From assembly GCA_035454885.1 (NCBI GenBank), contig DATIGE010000064.1:1-64000 (forward strand): DNA of 64,000 bases, read 5' to 3'. Positions 1-7,218 of this stretch are shown piece by piece (within the stretch, counting starts at the first letter, position 1; the number at the start of each line of letters is the position of its first letter). Below the pieces are notes generated by a model, which worked only from the letters and a program-made list of their open reading frames with translations, had not been told where the DNA came from and searched no databases. This stretch comes from a bacterium. GTDB taxonomy: Bacteria > UBA10199 > JACPAL01 > GCA-016699445. The translations under genes and the position numbers were made by a program.

Positions 1-774
1 GCCATTCACTACGAGGATCACGGCCCCAGGGAGGCGGGGCCCCTTGTCCTCATCCACGCCTTTCCCCTCAACCTCACCATGTGGAACGCTCAAATTCAGG
101 CCCTTTCCGCGGAACGCCGTGTGATTGCCTACGACCTCCGAGGGCATGGGGAAAGCGATGTCGGCGATGGGCAGTACACGATCGAGCTCTTTGTGGACGA
201 CCTGATCGCCTTGCTGGATCATCTGCGGATCGACACGACGGCGGTCTGCGGCCTCTCCCTCGGGGGCTACATCGCCCTGCGCGCCCTTGAGAGGCATCCG
301 GAGCGTTTTAACGCCCTTGTTCTGTGCGACACGCGAAGCGAGGCGGATTCCGACGAAGCGAAGATCAAGCGCTCGGCGGGCCTAAGACTTCTCAAAGAGA
401 AAGGGGTTCCGTCGTTTGCGGAGGAATTCGTCAAACCGGCCTTTGCGCCGGAGACGTTCAAGACAAATCCCGAGATCGTCCACACGACCAAGGGGATGAT
501 CCTGAAGAATTCGCCCCTGGGAATCGGGGGCGCCCTGCTGGCCTTGGCTTCCCGGACCGATACGACGGAATCGTTGAAACGAATCAACATTCCGACCCTC
601 GTCCTGGTCGGCGAGAAGGATCAGATCACCCCGCCCTCAGCGGCTCTCTCCCTGAAAGAGAAAATACCGAACGCGCAGATGCACGTCATTCCGACCGCGG
701 GGCATTTAAGCAATTTGGAAAATCCAGCGGAATTTAATCAAAGGCTCGCCGCATTCTGTAGGGAAATCCCCTAG
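1..774 (+). CDS. alpha/beta hydrolase, 5' end outside window
   Basis: The reading frame is open from base 1, so the gene begins before the window; 257 codons are visible. It shows an alpha/beta-hydrolase fold: an oxyanion-loop stretch LIHAFP near the visible start, the nucleophile elbow GLSLGGY (Ser at window residue 86), the acid in VGEKDQIT and the catalytic His in AGHLSNLENP near the C-terminus. The layout resembles 3-oxoadipate enol-lactonase and related carboxylesterases, but substrate cannot be told from sequence, and no other beta-ketoadipate gene is nearby. Its TAG stop lies inside the operator of the next transcription unit, so the downstream promoter overlaps the end of this gene. 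Confidence 0.85.
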   Translation, partial: AIHYEDHGPREAGPLVLIHAFPLNLTMWNAQIQALSAERRVIAYDLRGHGESDVGDGQYTIELFVDDLIALLDHLRIDTTAVCGLSLGGYIALRALERHPERFNALVLCDTRSEADSDEAKIKRSAGLRLLKEKGVPSFAEEFVKPAFAPETFKTNPEIVHTTKGMILKNSPLGIGGALLALASRTDTTESLKRINIPTLVLVGEKDQITPPSAALSLKEKIPNAQMHVIPTAGHLSNLENPAEFNQRLAAFCREIP

Positions 775-825
775 TCGAAAATCCAGTTTCCCCCGATTGT
801 AGGCCCTTTCCATCTCCTGTAGCCT
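759..825 (+). promoter_or_regulatory. composite stress-regulon promoter, copy 1 (EF-hand operon)
   Basis: Operator TAGGGAAATCCCCTAGTC at 759-776, second block ending GATTGT at 800, -35 TTGTAG at 797-802, 17-bp spacer, -10 TAGCCT at 820-825. The operator-to-minus-35 offset is 38 bp, as in all seven copies. A 7-bp inverted repeat (CTCATTT/AAATGAG, 824-846) follows in the leader and ends just before the ribosome-binding site, so it could fold and mask translation. The regulator is unknown. Confidence 0.75.
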
Positions 826-857
826 CATTTTTGAATCACAAATGAGGGAGGCGCATT

Positions 858-1595
858 ATGCTTTTGTCTAAACCCATCATGTCCCTTTTTCTGTTCGCCT
901 TGATCCTGTCCCTCTCAGCGGGGATGGCCCATGCGCAAAAGAAAAAAGAAAACATGAAATACCGGGGCATGGATCGGAATAACGACGGCGTGATCACGCG
1001 CGAGGAATGGCGAGGGGACAGCGACAAGTCTTTTGACAACCAGGATTGGAATGGTGACGGTGTCCTCTCGGGTGATGAGGTGAGGCCGGGTGCGCGTCGC
1101 CCTGAGAAGGCAGATCCATTTCGCGCCTTGGATCGCAACAACAATGGCGTGATTTCCGCCAACGAATGGACGGGTTCGACGCAGGACTTTGACCGTCTGG
1201 ATCGGGATCATAATGGCAACTTAAGCGTTGAGGAGTTCCATCAACGCTCGGGGATGGATCAATTTGGCGAGCTCGATCACAATAACAACGGGGTCATATC
1301 ACGGGATGAATGGCATAACACCAGCCGGTCATTTGATGGACTGGATCTCAACCGCGACGGACAATTAAGCCGTGACGAATTTAATAATCGGGAGCAGCGC
1401 CCCGTTTCCGTCTTTGGGGAACTCGATCAAAACAACGACGGGAGGATCTCACGCAGCGAATGGCGCAGCACGACCGTGGGCTTTGACCGTCTGGACACCA
1501 ATGGGGACGACTTCTTGAGCAAGAATGAATTTAACGGCCGTCAAACCAGTAACCTTGTTGAGCAAATCTTTCAGGAGATCTTCAGACCGCGATAA
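858..1595 (+). CDS. secreted protein with eight EF-hand loops
   Basis: A 245-residue protein with a signal peptide (hydrophobic residues 8-25, cleavage likely after AHA) followed by eight EF-hand-like calcium loops of the form DxNxDGxIxxxEW or DxNxDGxLxxxEF. The loops start near residues 39, 63, 92, 115, 140, 163, 190 and 213. They alternate strictly between loops ending in Trp and loops ending in Phe or Val, giving four loop pairs and suggesting tandem duplication of a pair. It is predicted periplasmic or exported; calcium binding is inferred from intact acidic positions. ATG at 858 follows GAGGGAGG. It heads a unit that may continue into the lipoprotein 13 bp downstream. Confidence 0.8.
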   Translation: MLLSKPIMSLFLFALILSLSAGMAHAQKKKENMKYRGMDRNNDGVITREEWRGDSDKSFDNQDWNGDGVLSGDEVRPGARRPEKADPFRALDRNNNGVISANEWTGSTQDFDRLDRDHNGNLSVEEFHQRSGMDQFGELDHNNNGVISRDEWHNTSRSFDGLDLNRDGQLSRDEFNNREQRPVSVFGELDQNNDGRISRSEWRSTTVGFDRLDTNGDDFLSKNEFNGRQTSNLVEQIFQEIFRPR

Positions 1596-1608
1596 AGAGG
1601 TGACGTCT

Positions 1609-2745
1609 ATGAAATGGAACAAACTTGTCAAATCTCTCGTTGTGACGCCGCTCGCGGCGTTCTTTCTATGGGGCTGTGGTAGCAGCGGAGGCAACGGAAC
1701 CCTGTCCGTCGGCCTGACGGACGCATCGACGGACCAGTATCAGGCCGTCTACGTCACCGTCAAAGCCGTCGAGGTCCACATGTCCGGAGATGCAGAGGAC
1801 AGCTGGGAGACGGTCGGGACTCCGAACAAGACCTACGACCTCTTGCAACTCGTCAACGGCGTGCGCGAGACGCTGGGGATCGCGGATCTGAAAGCCGGCC
1901 ATTACACCCAGATGAGACTGATCTTGGGAGACACACCGGAAGGCTCCATCAACATCTTAAGCCTCGCCCATCCGTTCGCTAATTACGTGATCGACCTGGA
2001 TGGGAATGCCCATGAGCTGAAAGTCCCCAGCGGCATGCAGACGGGAATCAAGATCGTCCATGGCTTTGACATCAACGAAAACTCGACGACGGAGCTTGTC
2101 CTCGACTTTAACGCCGGCGCCTCGGTCGTGATCGCGGGCAACAGCGGCAAGTACCTGCTCAAGCCCACGATCAAGGTGTTGGATACCCGGAAAGCCTCGA
2201 TCATCAGCGGAGAGGTCACACAGTCCCCGGATGACAGCGGGCTGGCTGGCACGACGGTCTCGGCCCAGATCTTCGACGGCGCAGCGGCCGATGCGAAAGA
2301 CCGAGTGACCGTGCAAGCCGCCACGATATCGGACGATGACGGCCGCTTTTCGCTCTTCCTGTCGCCCGGCACCTATAATCTGGTCTTTTACAAGCAGGGC
2401 TTCCAGGCCTTCGTGACCAAGATCACGGTCGCGGCCGGCGAGACCGCCACTCAGGACGCTGCACTCGGTACCGCCGCGACCGGAACGCTCTCGGGAACCA
2501 CAAGCTTCAGCGGCGGCGATCCAGATGCATTCATCACCTTGAGCTTCCGCCAGGACCAGACGATCGAAGGCAATGCGGAACAAATCGAGATCACATCGCT
2601 CAACGTCGCGAATGGAGGTAGCTATTCGGCCACGCTGCCTGAAGGCGCTGTGACTATTGTCGGATCGTCTTTCGGCCAGGAGACAGACACAGAGATCTCG
2701 GCGGTCATCGCGGGCTCGAACACGACCATGGATATGAGCCTGTAA
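1609..2745 (+). CDS. DUF4382-type lipoprotein with carboxypeptidase-regulatory-like domain
   Basis: The start was set at ATG 1609 because an AGAGG precedes it and the protein then opens with a lipoprotein signal (lipobox L20-W-G-C23). Residues about 30-200 match the DUF4382 pattern seen in bacterial lipoproteins (GTLSVGLTDA, a VYVTVKAVEVH strand, LLQLVNG, LKAGHYTQMRL, and a KIVHGFDI strand). Residues about 210-300 look like a carboxypeptidase-regulatory Ig-like domain (ISGEVTQ, GRFSLFLSPGTYNLVFYKQGF). It is likely outer-membrane or periplasmic-face anchored; function unknown. It lies 13 bp after the EF-hand gene and is probably co-transcribed with it. Confidence 0.75.
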   Translation: MKWNKLVKSLVVTPLAAFFLWGCGSSGGNGTLSVGLTDASTDQYQAVYVTVKAVEVHMSGDAEDSWETVGTPNKTYDLLQLVNGVRETLGIADLKAGHYTQMRLILGDTPEGSINILSLAHPFANYVIDLDGNAHELKVPSGMQTGIKIVHGFDINENSTTELVLDFNAGASVVIAGNSGKYLLKPTIKVLDTRKASIISGEVTQSPDDSGLAGTTVSAQIFDGAAADAKDRVTVQAATISDDDGRFSLFLSPGTYNLVFYKQGFQAFVTKITVAAGETATQDAALGTAATGTLSGTTSFSGGDPDAFITLSFRQDQTIEGNAEQIEITSLNVANGGSYSATLPEGAVTIVGSSFGQETDTEISAVIAGSNTTMDMSL

Positions 2746-2769
2746 TCGAATGAAAAGGGAGGGTGTCAA

Positions 2770-3009
2770 ATGAAGAAAATTCTTTTTCTGGCCGTTCTTT
2801 TTGCGGCCATACCGTTCCTGGGCCTATCGGAGGAATCGGGAATAAAAGTTCAGACCCCGGAAGGGAGTATTGAGGTCAAGACGGGCACCCCCGCGCCCCC
2901 TCCCGACCCTCAGGTGATCGTCGTCCGTCCCTCCAAGACGACCGTCAATCAGCCGCAGGGTTCCGGCGGATGCGGTTGTAGCCTGGATTCCGGGGCAGCT
3001 TGCAAATAG
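2770..3009 (+). CDS. small secreted hypothetical protein
   Basis: A 79-residue protein with a signal peptide (residues 1-20). The mature part has a beta-like stretch (IKVQTPEGSIEVKTG), a proline-rich segment APPPDPQ, and a C-terminal Gly/Cys-rich tail with three cysteines (GGCGCSLDSGAAC). ATG 2770 follows AGGGAGGG. It is 24 bp after the DUF4382 gene in the same direction and probably belongs to that operon. The Cys-rich tail could hold disulfides or a metal; I do not recognise the family. Confidence 0.6.
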   Translation: MKKILFLAVLFAAIPFLGLSEESGIKVQTPEGSIEVKTGTPAPPPDPQVIVVRPSKTTVNQPQGSGGCGCSLDSGAACK

Positions 3010-3061
3010 CCTGGCATCCGGGCGCCCGCGTCGTGGGCAGGTGATTTCGAAGGAAAGGGCC

Positions 3062-3508
3062 ATGAAAAGGTTCAAGTCATTTCAGTTGTTGGGATTCGCG
3101 GCCCTGGCGCTCGGCTTGATCGTTTGGTCCGCCGCCGATGCGCGCAACGGGCGCTCGAAGAACGCGTTGAACTCGGCTTCCGCTAACTTCATCAGTGCGC
3201 GCCTTGTCGACAAGACAAAGAACGCGGCCAACAGGACTGCGACCGTTGAGGTGACGGTCCGGGGCGTCCGCCTCGTGGATCCCGCGTTCGCATCCCAGGT
3301 TCCGGGCTCGATCCAAGGGCATCTCCTCTTCCAGTTGGACGGGGGGCCGATCATCGCCACCCCGACCTCCAGACTGAGCTTCCGAGAGCTGGCTCCGGGG
3401 GAGCACACGATTTCGGTCAACCTGGCCGACGACCATCACATGCCGATGGGGCTGCCGGTTCTGCTAACGGTGAGTGTTCCGGCCCCCAAGACTGTATTAG
3501 CGTACTGA
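3062..3508 (+). CDS. secreted hypothetical protein, DUF4399-like C-terminus
   Basis: A 148-residue protein with an N-terminal signal (hydrophobic residues 7-21). ATG 3062 is preferred over the in-frame ATG at 3041 because GGAAAGGG sits just upstream of it. The C-terminal half, with LSFRELAPGEHTISVNLADD followed by HHMPMG, has the look of Ig-like secreted domains such as DUF4399, in which a His-bearing strand ends the fold; that likeness is by eye only. It is the last gene before the second composite promoter and is likely the end of the EF-hand operon. Confidence 0.6.
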   Translation: MKRFKSFQLLGFAALALGLIVWSAADARNGRSKNALNSASANFISARLVDKTKNAANRTATVEVTVRGVRLVDPAFASQVPGSIQGHLLFQLDGGPIIATPTSRLSFRELAPGEHTISVNLADDHHMPMGLPVLLTVSVPAPKTVLAY

Positions 3509-3518
3509 GCTCCGTCCG

Positions 3519-3585
3519 TAGGGAAATCCCCCAGTCAAAAATCCTGTTTGCCCCGATTGTTCTTCCCTTGCTCCTCCCATAATCT
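3519..3585 (+). promoter_or_regulatory. composite stress-regulon promoter, copy 2 (DUF1328 unit)
   Basis: Operator TAGGGAAATCCCCCAGTC at 3519-3536, second block with one change (TTTGCCCC), -35 TTGTTC at 3557-3562, 17-bp spacer, -10 TAATCT at 3580-3585. It starts 10 bp after the preceding stop codon and drives the DUF1328 gene at 3620. Confidence 0.78.
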
Positions 3586-3619
3586 CATCGCATCAATCAA
3601 ACAAAGGGAGGAGGGGGTT

Positions 3620-3790
3620 ATGCTTTACTGGGCGTTAGTGTTTTTCCTATTCGCGGTGGTCGCCGCGGTATTGGGATTCACCGGAATTGCGGCCAGCGCC
3701 GCCTACATAGCGAAGATTCTTTTCGTCGTCTTCGTCGTGTTGTTCATTGTCTCGCTTGTATTTCCGAGATTCAGACGGCCAGCGGCCTGA
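3620..3790 (+). CDS. DUF1328 family membrane peptide, copy A
   Basis: A 56-residue protein, almost all hydrophobic, with two predicted membrane helices separated by the small-residue turn [11 protein letters not shown], ending in the basic tail FRRPAA. This is the layout of the DUF1328 (YtjA-like) family often found with CsbD and other general-stress peptides. The start at ATG 3620 is fixed by GGGAGGAGGGGG just upstream and by the equal-length paralogue at 7418. Inner-membrane location is inferred. Its promoter is the conserved composite type. Confidence 0.85.
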   Translation: MLYWALVFFLFAVVAAVLGFTGIAASAAYIAKILFVVFVVLFIVSLVFPRFRRPAA

Positions 3791-3841
3791 GGCGAATTGG
3801 TGAAGTAAGAACGATCACGAATAAACCAAGGAGAAACGAAC

Positions 3842-4036
3842 ATGGACCAACAAAAACAACCCACGCCCCCCGGCACCAAGACCGGGGCGGAAGTGAAGCC
3901 CTCGCAACCACAACAGCAAAAGGGCAACAGCCCGCAAGAGCAAGGAATCAAGCAGGCAAGCCCCACGAGCGGCAATCAGCCGCCTCTTCCAAAAGAGGCG
4001 ACGGCACCGACAGGCGCAGCTCCGAAGGCGCTCTAG
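3842..4036 (+). CDS. short Gln/Pro-rich hypothetical protein
   Basis: A 64-residue hydrophilic, low-complexity protein rich in Gln, Pro, Lys and Ser, with no signal peptide and no hydrophobic core, so probably disordered. The start ATG 3842 follows AAGGAG at 3829-3834. It lies 51 bp after the DUF1328 gene, probably on the same transcript. The composition resembles hydrophilin-like stress proteins, but I do not recognise a family. Ribosome-binding site and reading-frame bias make it likely to be real. Confidence 0.55.
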   Translation: MDQQKQPTPPGTKTGAEVKPSQPQQQKGNSPQEQGIKQASPTSGNQPPLPKEATAPTGAAPKAL

Positions 4037-4060
4037 GTTTTCAACACCCCGCGAGTGCGT

Positions 4061-4080
4061 CCTGAACAATTATGTTCGGG
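4061..4080 (+). other. hairpin in intergenic region
   Basis: CCTGAACA and TGTTCGGG form an 8-bp stem (one G-T pair) around the loop ATTA. No T-run follows, so it is not a canonical terminator. It could be an operator or an mRNA-processing structure between the 64-residue gene and the secreted protein at 4125. Confidence 0.4.
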
Positions 4081-4124
4081 TCGCTCTCCGCGGGGCACCT
4101 GCTCAATGATAAGGAGAGATTCCT

Positions 4125-4661
4125 ATGGGTAGAAAAAGATGGACAGGGATGCTGGTCTTGGCTGGAGTTGCTCTGCTTTTGTCGAACGGCACCCTCCTTG
4201 CCGACAATCCGTTGGTGATGAAGGGAAACGCATGGACTTATAATAATGAGATCATGGGAGAGAAGCCGAGCGAGCAGTGGGACACGCAGCAAACCAATGA
4301 GATGGCAAGGCCGGTCAAGTGGGTTCTTCACAAGTCGGGCGGCAATCCAGTCATCTGGTTGATCTACGATGATGCCGTTTCCAAGTGGACAACGGCCAGC
4401 ATCGCCTCGGATCTTCAGAAGGCCTACAAGTCACGGGGAATCAACCCCGATGCCGTGCAGCAGATGACGATCAACAACAATGACGTCTACATCATCGGCG
4501 GCACCGATCCGGTCAAGAATGTCCGTTACAACACGGCGGTGTTCTGGAGAGTGGGAACCAAGCGGGCTTATAACATCGAACTGTCGGTTCCGACGAATGA
4601 ATTCAGCTCTTATGAGCCTGCCTACAAGGGGATGATACAGACGGTCAAATTGTTACCGTAG
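4125..4661 (+). CDS. secreted hypothetical protein
   Basis: A 178-residue protein with a clear signal peptide (hydrophobic residues 9-20, cleavage near LLA-DNP). The mature domain is mixed alpha/beta with a repeated Trp/aromatic pattern (AWTYNNE, WVLHKSG, WLIYDDAVSKWTT, VFWRVG) and no cysteine. I do not recognise the family. ATG 4125 follows AAGGAGAG. The gene ends 15 bp before a strong terminator. It may share the DUF1328 promoter or have its own; no composite operator lies directly upstream. Confidence 0.65.
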   Translation: MGRKRWTGMLVLAGVALLLSNGTLLADNPLVMKGNAWTYNNEIMGEKPSEQWDTQQTNEMARPVKWVLHKSGGNPVIWLIYDDAVSKWTTASIASDLQKAYKSRGINPDAVQQMTINNNDVYIIGGTDPVKNVRYNTAVFWRVGTKRAYNIELSVPTNEFSSYEPAYKGMIQTVKLLP

Positions 4662-4675
4662 ACTTCTACGGTTCC

Positions 4676-4716
4676 CCCGCCTCTCTCCCCACCGGGAGAG
4701 AGGCGGGTTTTATTTT
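4676..4716 (+). terminator. Rho-independent terminator
   Basis: A perfect 14-bp GC-rich stem (4676-4689 with 4694-4707), loop CACC, followed by TTTTATTTT. It closes the plus-strand unit and also separates it from the minus-strand CsbD gene that converges on it. Confidence 0.92.
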
Positions 4717-4752
4717 GAAAGGTTGCGGACGCCCGGCTTCGGGACCATCTTC

Positions 4753-4911
4753 TTACTTGCCTTGCAGAGCCTTCCTGACCTTTTCGATGCCGGATTTTAT
4801 CTTCCCAGCCGCCTTGTCGATCCGGCCTTCGTTTGCCAGCTTCTTGTTTCCGGTCAACTCGCCGACCGCCTTTTTGATGCTCCCTTTGGCTTTATCAATC
4901 TCGCCCGCCAT
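4753..4911 (-). CDS. CsbD family stress protein, copy A
   Basis: Encoded on the minus strand and only 52 residues long. The translation begins MAGEIDKAKGSIKKAVGELT and ends KVRKALQGK, matching the CsbD family of small Lys-rich helical general-stress proteins. AAGGAG lies 7-8 bp upstream of the start. It is the same length as, and differs at only a few positions from, the plus-strand copy at 6388. The leader carries the reversed composite promoter at 5042-4975. In other bacteria CsbD genes belong to general-stress regulons; the biochemical role is unknown. Confidence 0.9.
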   Translation of the reverse strand: MAGEIDKAKGSIKKAVGELTGNKKLANEGRIDKAAGKIKSGIEKVRKALQGK

Positions 4912-4974
4912 AGTGGTTCTCCTTTTGATTTTCTTTCAAGCGGTGAGGGAGATTCCCCTTTACCGCAAGAAATA

Positions 4975-5042
4975 TTTTTAGAACGGAATCGACGGGACGC
5001 ACAATCGGGGGAAACAGGATTATTGACTGGGGGATTCCCCTA
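4975..5042 (-). promoter_or_regulatory. composite stress-regulon promoter, copy 3 (minus strand, CsbD)
   Basis: Reading the minus strand: operator TAGGGGAATCCCCCAGTC from 5042, the canonical second block, -35 TTGTGC at 5004-4999, 18-bp spacer, -10 TAAAAA at 4980-4975. The only copy on this strand, it points at the minus-strand CsbD gene, which supports function in a fixed orientation relative to the gene. Confidence 0.78.
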
Positions 5043-5081
5043 GTCGCCCGGAGTCAAAAGTTTCCATCTTCCCTTGTTAAG

Positions 5082-6254
5082 ATGCTCAAGACTGATATTC
5101 TCGCCAAGGTGCTCCACCACATTTATTTCGTCCCGGGGCTCTTCGGCTTTGCGCGCCTCGCCTCGTATGACTACTTCGCGCACGTCAGGAGCGCGCTGCA
5201 GGCGCGGTTTCGGGACGCCGGCCAGCAAATCGAGACTCACGCCGTGGACGTATTGCCCACGGCCTCGGTGCGCCGGCGGGCGGCGAAGCTCGCGGCGCTG
5301 ATTGACCGGACATCCGGAGGCAAAGGGCCGATTCACCTCGTGGGGCACTCGACGGGCGGGCTGGACGCCCGCCTGGCGGCATCGCCGAGCACGACGCTCC
5401 CGATACCGGCGCGAGTGATGCGCTGGCTCCCGCGGCTGCGAAGCGTTACGACGATGAATACCCCGCACTACGGCACACCGCTGGCAAGCTTCCTGGTGAC
5501 CTCGAACGGCCAGCGCTTGCTCTCCGCGCTGTCGGCGTTCACGTTGGGCGGGCTCTCCCTTGGTGCGCACCCCCTCGGCGCCGCGGGCGCACTCATCGGG
5601 CTCATCGGGCGCGGCGACGACGCGCTCGGGATCAAGCTTCGGATCCTGGACAAATCGGTCGGCCTGCTGCTGGGACTGGTCAAAGACGCTCGACGCCCGG
5701 ATGTGCTCGCCTACATCAACGCCGTCAAGGAGGATCAGGGTTCGATGCTTCAGATCAGCCCGGAGGCCATGGACCTCACGGTGGCCGGCTTCCGGGACCG
5801 TCCGGGCGTCGCCTACCAGTCGACCGCCTCGATGGCGCCGACACCTTCGCCCGGGAAGTGGGTCCGGACGCTTGGGCATCCGTGGCGGGCGGCTTCCTTG
5901 GCGCTGTTCACCGCGCTCCACGGCATTACGTCGCGTCATGACGATCGCTACCCATGCGCCGCCGCGCGGGCCGGCCGGCGGACGGAGGTGATGCTCGCGC
6001 GGGCGCTCGGCTTCGTGCCCGATCGGAGCGCCAACGACGGCGTCGTCCCCATTCGCTCGCAGCTCTGGGGGACTCTGGTGTGGGCGGGGCTCGGAGATCA
6101 CCTGGATGTCCTGGGGCATTATCGCGATGACCGGAAGGGGAGGCTCGCGACGTTGCGCCACCGCGATTGGCTGACCAGCGGCTCGTCGTTCGACAGCACG
6201 AACTTTGGCGCGCTGATGGACGCGGTTACGAACGGGATGCTGAAGTCCGTCTAA
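5082..6254 (+). CDS. lipase-like alpha/beta hydrolase
   Basis: A 390-residue protein with an alpha/beta-hydrolase N-terminal half: FVPGLFGFARL oxyanion strand, then HLVGHSTGG with Ser90 as nucleophile, and a late NDGVVPIRS segment plus a GDHLDVLGHY region carrying the likely acid and His. It resembles triacylglycerol-lipase or acyltransferase-type esterases. No signal peptide is evident. No Shine-Dalgarno precedes ATG 5082 and there is no composite promoter on this strand, although it sits in the middle of the stress island. Its GC content and codon use are visibly higher than those of its neighbours, which suggests separate origin. Confidence 0.75.
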   Translation: MLKTDILAKVLHHIYFVPGLFGFARLASYDYFAHVRSALQARFRDAGQQIETHAVDVLPTASVRRRAAKLAALIDRTSGGKGPIHLVGHSTGGLDARLAASPSTTLPIPARVMRWLPRLRSVTTMNTPHYGTPLASFLVTSNGQRLLSALSAFTLGGLSLGAHPLGAAGALIGLIGRGDDALGIKLRILDKSVGLLLGLVKDARRPDVLAYINAVKEDQGSMLQISPEAMDLTVAGFRDRPGVAYQSTASMAPTPSPGKWVRTLGHPWRAASLALFTALHGITSRHDDRYPCAAARAGRRTEVMLARALGFVPDRSANDGVVPIRSQLWGTLVWAGLGDHLDVLGHYRDDRKGRLATLRHRDWLTSGSSFDSTNFGALMDAVTNGMLKSV

Positions 6255-6256
6255 AC

Positions 6257-6323
6257 TAGGGAAATCCCCCAGTCAATAATCCTGTTTCCCCTGATTGTTC
6301 CACCTTTCTTTCTCTTGTAGATT
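6257..6323 (+). promoter_or_regulatory. composite stress-regulon promoter, copy 4 (CsbD)
   Basis: Operator TAGGGAAATCCCCCAGTC at 6257-6274, second block CCTGTTTCCCCTGATTGT, -35 TTGTTC at 6295-6300, 17-bp spacer, -10 TAGATT at 6318-6323. It begins 2 bp after the lipase stop and precedes the plus-strand CsbD gene by a 60-bp leader. Confidence 0.78.
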
Positions 6324-6387
6324 CCACTCCAGAGATACAGAGATATTCTGTAAAGTTCGGGGCAGACAAACAAAAGGGAGAACCATC

Positions 6388-6546
6388 ATGGCGGGCGAAA
6401 TAGACAAAGCCAAAGGCAACATCAAGCAGGTGGTCGGCGAGTTGACCGGAAACAAAAAGCTGAAAAACGAAGGCACGATCGACAAGGCGGCTGGGAAGAT
6501 AAAATCCGGCGTCGATAAGGTTAAGAAGGCGTTGCAGGGCAAGTAA
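6388..6546 (+). CDS. CsbD family stress protein, copy B
   Basis: A 52-residue Lys-rich helical protein beginning MAGEIDKAKGNIKQVVGELT and ending KVKKALQGK, clearly CsbD. ATG 6388 follows AAGGGAG. It is a near-duplicate of the minus-strand CsbD at 4753-4911; the two flank the lipase gene and each has its own composite promoter. A hairpin with a T-run at 6607-6629 probably ends the transcript. Confidence 0.9.
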   Translation: MAGEIDKAKGNIKQVVGELTGNKKLKNEGTIDKAAGKIKSGVDKVKKALQGK

Positions 6547-6606
6547 GAAGGGATCCCGCCGGGCAAAAGCGTCAGCGGCTTCGTGCAATTCCGGAAGGCG
6601 GGTGAA

Positions 6607-6629
6607 CTGAGCCCCCTCAGGTTTTTTTT
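6607..6629 (+). terminator. probable terminator after CsbD
   Basis: CTGAG-CCCC-CTCAG forms a short 5-bp stem followed by G and eight T. The stem is short but the T-run is strong, and it sits between the CsbD stop and the next composite promoter. Confidence 0.6.
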
Positions 6630-6666
6630 CAAGGTCGCAAAGAGTGCCTTCCGGTTCGAATTTCAA

Positions 6667-6733
6667 TAGGAAAATCCCCCAATCAAAAACCCTGTTTTCC
6701 CCGATTGTTCGTCCTTTATTACTCTTGTAATCT
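6667..6733 (+). promoter_or_regulatory. composite stress-regulon promoter, copy 5 (BON operon)
   Basis: Operator TAGGAAAATCCCCCAATC at 6667-6684 (two changes from consensus), second block CCTGTTTTCCCCGATTGT, -35 TTGTTC at 6705-6710, 17-bp spacer, -10 TAATCT at 6728-6733. The predicted transcript start near 6740 leaves no room for a ribosome site before ATG 6748, which argues for the BON start at 6766. Confidence 0.75.
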
Positions 6734-6765
6734 CATGACGTCATTCAATGAAGTCAGGACCCATT

Positions 6766-7170
6766 ATGAGCGATGGTGTCGGAATTCTGAAGCTTTTAAG
6801 AATAGCCGGTTGCCTTGGAATTTTGGCGGCAATAGCCTGGTTCGTCTCGGACAACCAGGCTTATGCCGGTTCACGAAGAGTTTATGCCCAGATCATTCCC
6901 CAGGATGTCTCCCAGAGCACCGAGATTCCCAAGGGGGACGTGTGGCAAACCGAATCCGACAGGATGGTGACGGCTAAAATCCGTGAGGCCTTGGAGGAGG
7001 ATGTCTCGTTGTTCGAGAAGGTCAGGAACATAAGGATCATCACCATCAATGGAGAGGTAACGCTTCGCGGCCAGGTGAATACCGGCAGCGAACGCCAACG
7101 CATCGAAGAAAAAGCCCGCAAACCGATCGGGGTCGGGCGGGTTATCAACCAAATCGATGTTTCGCCTTAG
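6766..7170 (+). CDS. BON domain protein
   Basis: A 134-residue protein with an N-terminal hydrophobic segment (signal peptide or anchor, GCLGILAAIAWFV) and a single BON domain in the second half: TAKIREALEED, NIRIITINGEVTLRGQV, and IEEKARKPIGVGRVINQID, matching the BON pattern of OsmY-like periplasmic stress proteins. BON domains are thought to bind phospholipid or envelope surfaces. The alternative in-frame ATG at 6748 lies almost at the predicted transcript start and lacks a ribosome site, so 6766 (preceded by CAGGA) is chosen. It heads the unit with DUF3309 and DUF1328. Confidence 0.85.
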   Translation: MSDGVGILKLLRIAGCLGILAAIAWFVSDNQAYAGSRRVYAQIIPQDVSQSTEIPKGDVWQTESDRMVTAKIREALEEDVSLFEKVRNIRIITINGEVTLRGQVNTGSERQRIEEKARKPIGVGRVINQIDVSP

Positions 7171-7218
7171 TTCCGATTTTAACAGCAGGGTCGCCCCTGC
7201 GAACGGAATGGAGACAAT

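Noticed and set aside
1957-2769. 270-codon minus-strand open frame
   Set aside because: It lies opposite the DUF4382 gene, has no domain, and is a by-product of that gene's GC-rich codon use.
5040-6161. 373-codon minus-strand open frame
   Set aside because: It is antisense to the lipase, is Arg/His-rich and lacks a domain; the lipase frame has the GHSTGG motif.
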